Positions 1 through 5,735 of a stretch of 6,038 nucleotides of DNA are shown here, piece after piece (the stretch's first letter is position 1; every line of letters begins with the position of its first letter). Under the pieces are notes generated by a model. It saw only the letters and a list, made by a program, of their open reading frames with translations. It was not told the DNA's origin and did not search any database. Position numbers and translations under genes: made by a program. Origin of the DNA: Bacillota bacterium (GTDB lineage: Bacteria; Bacillota_A; Clostridia; DSM-8532). The stretch spans positions 1-6,038 of the forward strand of contig JAFADM010000255.1 in the NCBI GenBank assembly GCA_023424865.1, given 5' to 3'.

Positions 1-2845
1 AAGCGCAGGTCTCAAGCAGGGACTTGGCATAGTCGCCGACATAGAACGCAGTGACTTTACTTCCGCCCTCAGACGCCGCAAGGACTTTTCTTCTGCCTCT
101 GGATGCCCCAGTAGCTTCACTTCCACCTTCAGACGCGACGTTGACGCTCTTTCCGCCCTCAGACGCGACGTTGACCCTCTTTTCGCCCTCAGACAACCCA
201 GCGACTTTTCTTCCACCCCTGGATGCCGTACTTGGATAAACCATAAATTCAATGTGCTCGGAGCGGAAAACGCCGTCGCTTTTATCCTCCATGACGGCTT
301 CCAGCCGCAGTCGGCAATGTGCTTCCAGCTCGGGAATACGAAGAGGTATAATGCCCATGCACACGGCGTCCGCGGCATTCACACTGCCGTCCAGCCTGAA
401 GGAGGCGAGAGGGCTTCCAAGACGGGCAGGGGAGCCTTCACTGCTGGAATAGGAATCTTCCCTGCCGGAAAAGGAACCTTCGCTATCGGAAAAGGAACCT
501 TCGCAATCGGCATAGGAACCGGAGAATGCTGCTTTACCAGATATTAAGGAAGCAGGAGCCTCTTCCTCTGTTAAGACCTGCCGGAGGTACGCCGTTACGG
601 TAACTGCCTTAGCCTCAGGCAAATCGTTTAAAAGCCAGGCCTCCACAGGCACCTCCTGGGCGCCGTACACATAGCGGCGGTCGCTTCTAAGGTGTACCCT
701 AAAGGGTACAAGGGCATCGGAATAGGCAAAGTAGGCGTCTTTGGGCACCCGATCCACTCCCACCAGCGCCTTCATCCAACCGGCAGGCCAGGCATCAATA
801 AGAAGGTGGATGGCCGTATGGTTTAGTATATCGGCGCGTCTTCTATAAGCATCCGTCATAAGCGCAGTGGCGTTTGCCTGATGCCTCTGGCTTTCCCGGA
901 TCCATGCCTCAACGGTGTTTTGTTCCGGATACCAGTCACCCTGCAGGGAGTGGGTTTGGGCTTTGACAATTTTATCCGGATACCAGTGCCCGTTTTCATC
1001 CGCTTTAAGCCATTCTTTGGGATAAAACCCGGTCATGACCTCGTAGTTGTCCAACCCCTCCGCGCCATATTCGCCGCAGCCTGCCATCCAGCCTTTCTTG
1101 ATTGGGGGCAAGTAGCCCTTGTGGAGCTTTCCCGCGGGAATGGCGTGGTTGGTGTACCACATGGTATAGCAGTGGAAGTCCGGCATTCCCTCACCTGTAG
1201 GCGGATCATAATCCCCTTCCACGTTTTTAATGACCCTGTCGGGATTTTCAATGTAAATCACTTTCCTGGCAGCCGCGAAAAAGGCCTCCAGCTCATCGCG
1301 GAACAGGTGGCGATGGCCTTTGGCCTCATACCGCCGGGTGAATTTGCTGTTGGGATCCGCCGTAGGCCTAATGCTGAAGGGCTCGTTTATAAAGCTTACC
1401 ATGACGCTGGAGGGGTGGCTGCGGATAAGGCGCTCCATTTCGCCCACCTGCTTCAGGGCCTCCCAGGTCTGGTTTCTTCGTAAAAAGCCGAACAGGGGAA
1501 AATCACATTGATGCATCATGCCCAGCATGTCGAAATAATCGTAAATCTCCTCCTGCACAGGCCTTTGCGTAATACGGTAATAATTCAAATGGCAGAGCTT
1601 GGCAATGAGAATATCCTCAATGAGCTGATCCAAATCACCCTTCATGACGCATTGCTGCAAATGCCCCATCTCATTGGCTCCCCTTAGTATAATAGGACGG
1701 TTGTTGAAAAAGAGCCTGCCTTTTGGGCTGGAGGCTTCATCACTTGCAAACTTGCGCATTCCAAAGCTTTGTACTGCCCCGGAAACGCGGTTTCCTTCCT
1801 TGATAAGGGTAACGCAGGCGCCGTAGAGAAAGGGCGAATCCGGCTCCCAGAGCCGATAGTCCTTTATGGGTACGCGATAGCGGTACTCGTTCTGCCCGAT
1901 TCCCACATAGCGGATATTTTCGATTAGCCGAAGAGCTTCCTTGCCTTCAAAGTTTTTAGGAAGCAAAGCGATTTCCAATTGGAAATTCTCGCAAACCCTG
2001 TTTTCATAATTTATCACTCCTATGCGAAGCTCCACAAAATTAAAGTCAATGTCGGGCCGGGGGAAAATGGTGCTTATGTAAACAGAGGGCCGAATTTCAA
2101 CCGTTACCCCTCCGAAAATCCCGGCTCCGGCGGGGCAATGGTGCCAGCCCGTTTGCGGATCGTCCCACCCCGGGCCTGTCGCCCCGTAAATTTTGTCCCC
2201 ATCCAATACGGGGCCTTCTCCCAGAATGGGAATATCGTTATGAACCTCAACCACAAGCTCGTTAATTCCTACCGCAGCATAACCGGTGATGTCAAATTCA
2301 AAGGGTGAAAAAAGTCCCTCATGGCTGCCCGCGTAATTGCCGTTTACATAAACAAAAGCCTTGTAATCCACGCACTGAAAGCGGAGAAGGACACGCTTGC
2401 CGGGTTCCGTTTCCTCAAGGTCAAAGCCGGCCTTGTAATAGGCACGCCATTTGCCGTCAGCCCCGGCAGGCCCTCTGTAATCGGGTATGGTCACGGTCTC
2501 CCAGGCTTCCATGAAGTTTTTAAGATCTGTAAACACCTCTCCGTCCTTTATATAGCGGAAATGAAAATCCTTTAAGGGAAGGGAGGCAACACCGCTATTG
2601 TCCGGCAGGTGATTTGACAAAAAGGGCCTGTACTTTTCCTTAAGCTTTTCAAGGTCCTCGTAAAAGGCTTTGAGCCGCTGGGTACGGTTGAGGCTTCCGG
2701 GCCGCTCAGGCAGGCTTTCGGAACAGGCCTCTTCGATTTTCTCAAAATACCTGCCGGGAAGCTCCCGCGGACGGATTTCCTCGTCCTCATTAGGAAGGGG
2801 ATGCTTTGTCATGGCTATATTAGCAAAAAAGTCCTGATTCATCAT
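1..2845 (-). CDS. Glycoside hydrolase family 2 enzyme (beta-galactosidase/beta-glucuronidase superfamily), C-terminus beyond left edge
   Basis: Translating the minus strand from the ATG at 2845 gives 948 residues with no stop before the window edge. The domain order is that of GH2. An N-terminal sugar-binding jelly roll spans about residues 90-255, with GKWRAYYKAGF near 131, SHEG at 174-177 and IFGGVTVEIRP near 242. An immunoglobulin-like domain spans about 256-375. A TIM barrel begins near PIILRGANE (384-392). HPSSVMVSFINEP places the predicted acid/base at Glu488, and GCGEYGAEG places the predicted nucleophile at Glu592; this spacing is similar to that in E. coli beta-glucuronidase. A second beta-sandwich (about 725-870) holds a heptapeptide repeat and is followed by a decapeptide repeat. 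Residues 930-948 may open another alpha/beta domain. There is no signal peptide, so the enzyme is probably cytoplasmic and acts on sugars imported by the upstream ABC transporter. The start is supported by AAAGGA seven bases upstream; the adjacent ATG at 2842 is the alternative. Family is confident; substrate is unknown. Confidence 0.93.
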   Translation of the reverse strand, partial: MMNQDFFANIAMTKHPLPNEDEEIRPRELPGRYFEKIEEACSESLPERPGSLNRTQRLKAFYEDLEKLKEKYRPFLSNHLPDNSGVASLPLKDFHFRYIKDGEVFTDLKNFMEAWETVTIPDYRGPAGADGKWRAYYKAGFDLEETEPGKRVLLRFQCVDYKAFVYVNGNYAGSHEGLFSPFEFDITGYAAVGINELVVEVHNDIPILGEGPVLDGDKIYGATGPGWDDPQTGWHHCPAGAGIFGGVTVEIRPSVYISTIFPRPDIDFNFVELRIGVINYENRVCENFQLEIALLPKNFEGKEALRLIENIRYVGIGQNEYRYRVPIKDYRLWEPDSPFLYGACVTLIKEGNRVSGAVQSFGMRKFASDEASSPKGRLFFNNRPIILRGANEMGHLQQCVMKGDLDQLIEDILIAKLCHLNYYRITQRPVQEEIYDYFDMLGMMHQCDFPLFGFLRRNQTWEALKQVGEMERLIRSHPSSVMVSFINEPFSIRPTADPNSKFTRRYEAKGHRHLFRDELEAFFAAARKVIYIENPDRVIKNVEGDYDPPTGEGMPDFHCYTMWYTNHAIPAGKLHKGYLPPIKKGWMAGCGEYGAEGLDNYEVMTGFYPKEWLKADENGHWYPDKIVKAQTHSLQGDWYPEQNTVEAWIRESQRHQANATALMTDAYRRRADILNHTAIHLLIDAWPAGWMKALVGVDRVPKDAYFAYSDALVPFRVHLRSDRRYVYGAQEVPVEAWLLNDLPEAKAVTVTAYLRQVLTEEEAPASLISGKAAFSGSYADCEGSFSDSEGSFSGREDSYSSSEGSPARLGSPLASFRLDGSVNAADAVCMGIIPLRIPELEAHCRLRLEAVMEDKSDGVFRSEHIEFMVYPSTASRGGRKVAGLSEGEKRVNVASEGGKSVNVASEGGSEATGASRGRRKVLAASEGGSKVTAFYVGDYAKSLLETCA
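62..241 (-). repeat. 30-bp in-frame tandem repeat encoding a basic decapeptide in the GH2 enzyme
   Basis: Six degenerate 30-bp units (241-212, 211-182, 181-152, 151-122, 121-92, 91-62) encode residues 869-928 in register. The best units are KRVNVASEGG and KSVNVASEGG, which differ at 3 of 30 bases. Others read RKVAGLSEGE, SEATGASRGR and RRKVLAASEGG-like variants. A seventh, decayed unit (SKVTA...) runs into the next domain. The tract is rich in Lys/Arg, Gly, Ser and Val and follows the end of a beta-sandwich strand (EFMVYP). It probably acts as a linker between domains. The unit length is a multiple of three, so copy-number change would keep the reading frame. Confidence 0.92.
437..520 (-). 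repeat. 21-bp in-frame tandem repeat encoding an acidic Ser/Gly-rich heptapeptide in the GH2 enzyme
   Basis: Four adjacent 21-bp units (520-500, 499-479, 478-458, 457-437) encode GSYADCE, GSFSDSE, GSFSGRE and DSYSSSE, residues 776-803. A weaker fifth unit (GSPARLG) follows to about base 416. On the plus strand the units share the pattern ttc..tgccggaa.aggaacc. The pattern is [G/D]-S-[F/Y]-x-x-x-E, with seven acidic residues and one basic one in 28. It sits inside the beta-sandwich domain after the TIM barrel, most likely as an extended surface loop. The sequence does not reveal a function. Confidence 0.92.
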
Positions 2846-2852
2846 AAACCTG

Positions 2853-2858
2853 TCCTTT
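2853..2858 (-). promoter_or_regulatory. Ribosome binding site of the GH2 gene
   Basis: AAAGGA on the minus strand lies seven bases before the ATG at 2845 and ten before the tandem ATG at 2842. The spacing favours the first ATG. The next in-frame ATG, at residue 12, has no comparable site. Confidence 0.7.
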
Positions 2859-2888
2859 TCTTCACAGCCTCTTAAGGAAATCAAAGCC

Positions 2889-2907
2889 CGGGAGCATCGA
2901 ACCCCCG
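2889..2907 (-). other. Short GC-rich stem-loop in the leader of the GH2 gene
   Basis: On the minus strand CGGGGG and CTCCCG can pair as six base pairs, one of them G-U, around the seven-base loop TTCGATG. It lies about 43 bases before the GH2 start. The loop resembles a tRNA T-loop, but no cloverleaf can be built around it. It may be part of a structured leader; its role is unknown. Confidence 0.4.
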
Positions 2908-2912
2908 CCCTT

Positions 2913-2940
2913 TTGCCAGGTTTGCTTACGCAAATGGCAA
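2913..2940. promoter_or_regulatory. Inverted repeat upstream of the GH2 gene, possible operator or leader hairpin
   Basis: On the plus strand the arms are TTGCCA/TGGCAA outside and TTTGC/GCAAA inside, separated by a two-base bulge (GG) and a four-base centre (TTAC). That is eleven paired positions in 28 bases. No T-run follows on either strand, so an intrinsic terminator is unlikely. The near-symmetric core TTTGCTTACGCAAA is of a size that suits a dimeric repressor or activator. It could equally act as an RNA hairpin. It does not match a regulator site I can name. Confidence 0.5.
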
Positions 2941-2976
2941 TCAACTAAAAGCGGAGAGCCGTACAGCCCCCCGCTT
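2941..2976 (-). terminator. Probable intrinsic terminator after the ABC-transporter genes
   Basis: Read on the minus strand, bases 2976-2949 form an eleven-pair stem (AAGCGGGGGGC with GCTCTCCGCTT, two G-U pairs) with a six-base loop, TGTACG. It is followed by TTAGTTGA, giving TTTT including the end of the stem. On the plus strand the two G-U pairs become A-C mismatches, so the structure favours minus-strand transcription. It lies about 120 bases past the binding-protein stop and about 100 before the GH2 start. The T-run is short and interrupted, so read-through into the GH2 gene is likely. Confidence 0.5.
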
Positions 2977-3039
2977 CCAGTCCCAATATCCTGTACAATG
3001 ATGCTGTGCTATTCTGAATTTGTGATTTGGAAAATGCAC

Positions 3040-3088
3040 CTTAACCTATTTCAGGCATAAACCTGCTCCAGAGCCCAATTAGGTTAAG
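3040..3088. repeat. Nine-base-pair inverted repeat just downstream of the binding-protein gene
   Basis: CTTAACCTA (3040-3048) and TAGGTTAAG (3080-3088) are perfect inverted copies separated by 31 bases. A smaller inverted repeat, CAGG/CCTG (3052-3055 and 3062-3065), is nested inside. It begins nine bases after the stop codon of the solute-binding protein. No T-run follows directly, so it is not a typical terminator. It may protect the 3' end of the upstream message or be a protein-binding dyad. Confidence 0.45.
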
Positions 3089-3097
3089 TCAACAATG

Positions 3098-4753
3098 TCA
3101 TTTAGACGCGGCCCGTGCTTCCTTGAATTCCTTCTGAATGGCCTTATAGTCGGCGGACTGAACGATGCCGTCCACATAGGAATCCCATTGTTCAACAGAC
3201 ATCTTGCCCATGACAACGAGGGCTTTGTTGTCGTTTAAATCCTGAACAAGGCTGACCCATCTTTCGTTATAGGTTTTTGACTGAAGCGTAAGCGCAGGAC
3301 AGCTTAATCCGATTTCCTGGGCATACTGCTTTGAAAGCTTTGAAATTTCCTCCGCTCTGGCAATTGTCTCGGGAGAAGACTCCGACTTTACAAATTTTTC
3401 CTGAATAAAATCCGGATCCGTAGCCAGAAGAATTTGATTCCAGCCGCCCACATAACCGGCCTTTTTGGCAACTGCCTGTTCATCCGTGGTGGGAAGAAGG
3501 GTAACGCCGTCGGTGTCAAGGGTGTAGTGCAGGCCTTCAATGCCATAGTTGAGCATCTTCAGGTACGCTTCGTCCGTACGGCAAAGGGCATCAATGATTC
3601 GGGGAAGATTCTCTTCCTTTACGCTTTTTGAAATCATAACAGGGTTGTCGTAACCGGCTCCGTAGTTAATGGAGAGGGTATAGCTTTTTTCGCCTTTAAC
3701 AGGAAGCATCCCCCATACCTGGGCGGTATCCTCCACGCTCTTGTCAAAATACTTTTTCGTTACCAGATCGGCAGATTGATTCCACACATACCAGGTGTGC
3801 ATCTTAACGCAGGACTTTCCGCCTACAAAGCTGGAATTGGCCGTCTGGTTCAGTACAAATTCCGGATCGATGGCTCCCGCGTCATAGAGCTTTTTCACCC
3901 AAAGCAGAAAATTATCGTATTCCTTGGCAAAGGACTGATAATAAAAATCACCGTTTACGTCGATTCCCCAATCCTGAATGCCTGTGAATGCAACGGCTAT
4001 CTGCTTTATCTGAGCCGATTCAAAGTCGTTGGTGGAGAAGTCAAGGCCGTACAAGCCTGTCGCCTTATGCATGGCAATAATAAAGTCACCCAGCTCCTCT
4101 ACTGTTGTGGGTTCCTGTGTTATCCCCGTTTTCTCCATTAAATCCTTGCGCACCAGTATTCCGGCATTGGGCACAGAATCGGCCAATCTTCTGGGAATGG
4201 CATACAGCTTTCCCTTGTAGCTGCTGTTTTCCCATACCTCGTCGGACCAGTTTTTCATAATTTCATTGGAGTCCTTAAAGCCATTGTCAATAATGTAGGG
4301 CGTCAAATCCCAGAACATAGTGTTGTCGATTGCATCTGCTACCTGTGGATAGAAGGTTTTGCCGTCCTTGGGATAAATCTGGGTGACGTCGGTAAGGTTG
4401 GCCGCAGCCATCTGCATATTGATGCGATCACGATAATCCTCGTAGGAAATCCAGGTAACATCCATATCCAGGTTGAGCATTTTTTCAAAAGCCTGCTCCA
4501 TGGCGCCGTTCTCTTCCGCACCGTTACCCCATGCGATGCCTGTGAAGCTGACCTTCAGCGGCTCCATGGCCGAATAATCCACCGGCGTGGCTTCGGGTGT
4601 TTGTGTCTGCGCAGCCCCAGTCGTGGGCGCAGGCGTTGCCGATCCTCCGGCTGACGGAGAACTGCCGCCGCATCCGCTTGCGCTTAAAATGAAAATAATG
4701 CACAACAGCAAGGCGGCAAGACTTTTGGAATTTTTGAGTAAACCCCTTTTCAT
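3098..4753 (-). CDS. ABC transporter extracellular solute-binding lipoprotein (LplA/YtcQ-like, CUT1 family)
   Basis: This 551-residue protein would bind an oligosaccharide outside the cell and deliver it to the two permeases encoded just upstream. The N-terminus MKRGLLKNSK is followed by a hydrophobic stretch (about 11-24) and a lipobox-like SASGC, placing the lipidated Cys at residue 28. The lipobox has Ala rather than the usual Leu at -3. A Ser/Thr/Pro/Ala/Gly linker (29-62) precedes the mature domain. KGKLYAIPR (180-188) is the conserved substrate-protein signature near the hinge. I chose the ATG at 4753 because AGGAGG lies seven bases upstream. The in-frame ATG at 4798 would add 15 residues ahead of the signal peptide and lacks a good site. 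Length is normal for the large LplA-type binding proteins. It follows the permease gene after 52 bases, and the stop is TGA. The ligand cannot be inferred. Confidence 0.93.
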   Translation of the reverse strand: MKRGLLKNSKSLAALLLCIIFILSASGCGGSSPSAGGSATPAPTTGAAQTQTPEATPVDYSAMEPLKVSFTGIAWGNGAEENGAMEQAFEKMLNLDMDVTWISYEDYRDRINMQMAAANLTDVTQIYPKDGKTFYPQVADAIDNTMFWDLTPYIIDNGFKDSNEIMKNWSDEVWENSSYKGKLYAIPRRLADSVPNAGILVRKDLMEKTGITQEPTTVEELGDFIIAMHKATGLYGLDFSTNDFESAQIKQIAVAFTGIQDWGIDVNGDFYYQSFAKEYDNFLLWVKKLYDAGAIDPEFVLNQTANSSFVGGKSCVKMHTWYVWNQSADLVTKKYFDKSVEDTAQVWGMLPVKGEKSYTLSINYGAGYDNPVMISKSVKEENLPRIIDALCRTDEAYLKMLNYGIEGLHYTLDTDGVTLLPTTDEQAVAKKAGYVGGWNQILLATDPDFIQEKFVKSESSPETIARAEEISKLSKQYAQEIGLSCPALTLQSKTYNERWVSLVQDLNDNKALVVMGKMSVEQWDSYVDGIVQSADYKAIQKEFKEARAASK

Positions 4754-4759
4754 CAAAAT

Positions 4760-4766
4760 CCCTCCT
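4760..4766 (-). promoter_or_regulatory. Strong ribosome binding site that sets the start of the solute-binding protein
   Basis: AGGAGGG on the minus strand; the AGGAGG core ends seven bases before the ATG at 4753. This near-perfect site places the start immediately before the lipoprotein signal peptide and argues against the upstream in-frame ATG at 4798. It fits the high translation usually seen for binding proteins relative to their permeases. Confidence 0.85.
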
Positions 4767-4787
4767 GTAACGTAATTTATTGAATGA

Positions 4788-4805
4788 AACACTGTCACCA
4801 GTGTC
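4788..4805 (-). other. Stem-loop between the permease and binding-protein genes
   Basis: On the minus strand ACACTG and CAGTGT pair around the loop GTGA, with a further G-U pair at the base. The stem begins directly after the TAG stop of the permease (4806-4808). The following bases, TTCATTCA after the stem, are only weakly T-rich, so full termination is unlikely. It may act as a weak attenuator or as an mRNA-stabilising hairpin ahead of the binding-protein gene. Confidence 0.5.
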
Positions 4806-5699
4806 CTATCCCTTTACTGAACCAACCATGACGCCCTGGGCGAAATACTTCTGCAGAAACGGGTAAACGCACATAATAGGAAGAACCGCTATAATGATGC
4901 AAGCCATTTTGACAACTTCCTGGGGAAGCGTTGTAGCCGCTTCCAGGCTTACGTCCATGTATTCGGTGTAGTTGACGGACATGACCACCTGCTGCAGAAA
5001 AACCTGGAGAGGCTGCATGGAGGATTTGCTTATATACATGATGGCGCTGAAATAGGTATTCCAGTAGGATACCGCGGCAAAGAGCGTAAAGGTGGCGAGC
5101 ATGGCCTTTGATAAAGGCAGTATGATAAGCAGAAAGGTTTTAAGATCCCCTGAGCCGTCAATGGATGCCGCTTCTTCAAGCTCCTTGGGAATATTCTGAA
5201 AAAAGCTTTTCATAACCATAACAGTCCAGGCGCCGCACAATCCGGGCAGTATGCAGGCCCACCAGGAATTTAAAAGCCCAAGGTTCATCATATTGAGATA
5301 AGTCGGGATCATGCCCGGAGAAAAAAGCATGGTGAACATAATGAGCTTGTTGATAATACTTCTGCCGGGAAGGGTGTTTTTCGAAAGCATGTAAGCCACG
5401 CCCGAATTGAAAATGACATTGAGGGGCGTCCCCACCAGTGTAATAAAGAGGGTTGCCCTGAGGGATTTTATAAAGCCGCCGCCGCTTAAAATAAACTGAT
5501 AGGCCTCCACGGACCATTTTTCCGGCCAGAGAATAAGCTTCCCGGACTGGTAAGCCCCGGCGTCGGTAAAGGAGACCATGAAAATATAGATAAAGGGCAG
5601 GAACATGGTGAGCGCTAAAATAAAAAGCAAGGGACACAAGACAAGCTGTCCTGCCAGAATCTTTGACCGTTCCTTCATGAAAAAGCTTCGCTGAGCCAT
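4806..5699 (-). CDS. ABC transporter inner-membrane permease, LplC/YtcP-like (BPD_transp_1 family)
   Basis: A complete 297-residue permease, expected to form the membrane channel as a heterodimer with the permease encoded upstream. Six hydrophobic segments are visible at about 16-43, 82-105, 118-140, 143-165, 198-222 and 262-282. The cytoplasmic EAA loop, which docks with the ATPase, reads ELEEAASIDGSG...ILP at about 173-195, with the conserved Ala-Ala, Gly and Leu-Pro. The C-terminus GVMVGSVKG is characteristic of the LplC/YtcP branch. The start at 5699 is supported by GGAGG ten bases upstream, a slightly long spacing. An in-frame ATG at residue 8 lacks a site. It is 33 bases downstream of the preceding permease, and its ribosome binding site lies in a hairpin that includes the stop of that gene. 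Family assignment is firm; transported sugar unknown. Confidence 0.95.
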   Translation of the reverse strand: MAQRSFFMKERSKILAGQLVLCPLLFILALTMFLPFIYIFMVSFTDAGAYQSGKLILWPEKWSVEAYQFILSGGGFIKSLRATLFITLVGTPLNVIFNSGVAYMLSKNTLPGRSIINKLIMFTMLFSPGMIPTYLNMMNLGLLNSWWACILPGLCGAWTVMVMKSFFQNIPKELEEAASIDGSGDLKTFLLIILPLSKAMLATFTLFAAVSYWNTYFSAIMYISKSSMQPLQVFLQQVVMSVNYTEYMDVSLEAATTLPQEVVKMACIIIAVLPIMCVYPFLQKYFAQGVMVGSVKG

Positions 5700-5706
5700 A
5701 GCTTTT

Positions 5707-5735
5707 TAGCCTCCGATTTCCGGAGAACGAGGCTA
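5707..5735 (-). promoter_or_regulatory. Hairpin masking the ribosome binding site of the second permease
   Basis: On the minus strand TAGCCTC (5735-5729) and GAGGCTA (5713-5707) are perfect seven-base inverted copies. The left arm starts with the TAG stop of the upstream permease, and the right arm contains most of the GGAGG site (5714-5710) of the downstream one. A competing inner hairpin, CTCCG/CGGAG (5725-5721 and 5715-5711), also covers that site. A ribosome finishing the first permease would open the structure, which suggests translational coupling of the two permeases at equal levels. Confidence 0.55.

Noticed and set aside
62..241. CRISPR array
   Set aside because: The 30-bp units are directly adjacent with no unique spacers, are degenerate, and stay in frame inside a long coding region.
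51..547. Plus-strand ORFs with periodic PPSDATLTLF and KGTFAIG peptides
   Set aside because: The periodicity is the antisense reading of the 30-bp and 21-bp repeats in the GH2 gene. Units divisible by three make every frame look repetitive.
881..1483. Plus-strand ORF of 200 codons
   Set aside because: It lies wholly antisense to the TIM barrel and catalytic region of the GH2 gene, whose minus-strand frame carries recognisable motifs. The plus-strand product resembles nothing and has no convincing start site.
2889..2920. tRNA 3' half on the minus strand (GGGGGTTCGATGCTCCC)
   Set aside because: The T-arm is convincing in isolation, but no matching acceptor 5' strand (AAAGCCC-like), D-arm or seven-base anticodon loop can be placed in the preceding 70 bases.
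2941..3097. Separate promoter for the GH2 gene
   Set aside because: I found no hexamer pair with good match and spacing; TTGACT near 3090 lacks a suitable -10 element. A promoter may exist but cannot be supported.
4754..4798. Upstream ATG start for the binding protein
   Set aside because: It would put 15 residues ahead of a well-formed lipoprotein signal peptide, and AGGAGG is ideally spaced for the ATG at 4753.
5176..5637. Minus-strand ORF of 153 codons in another frame
   Set aside because: It overlaps the LplC-type permease, whose frame has membrane segments and the EAA motif; this one is a shadow.
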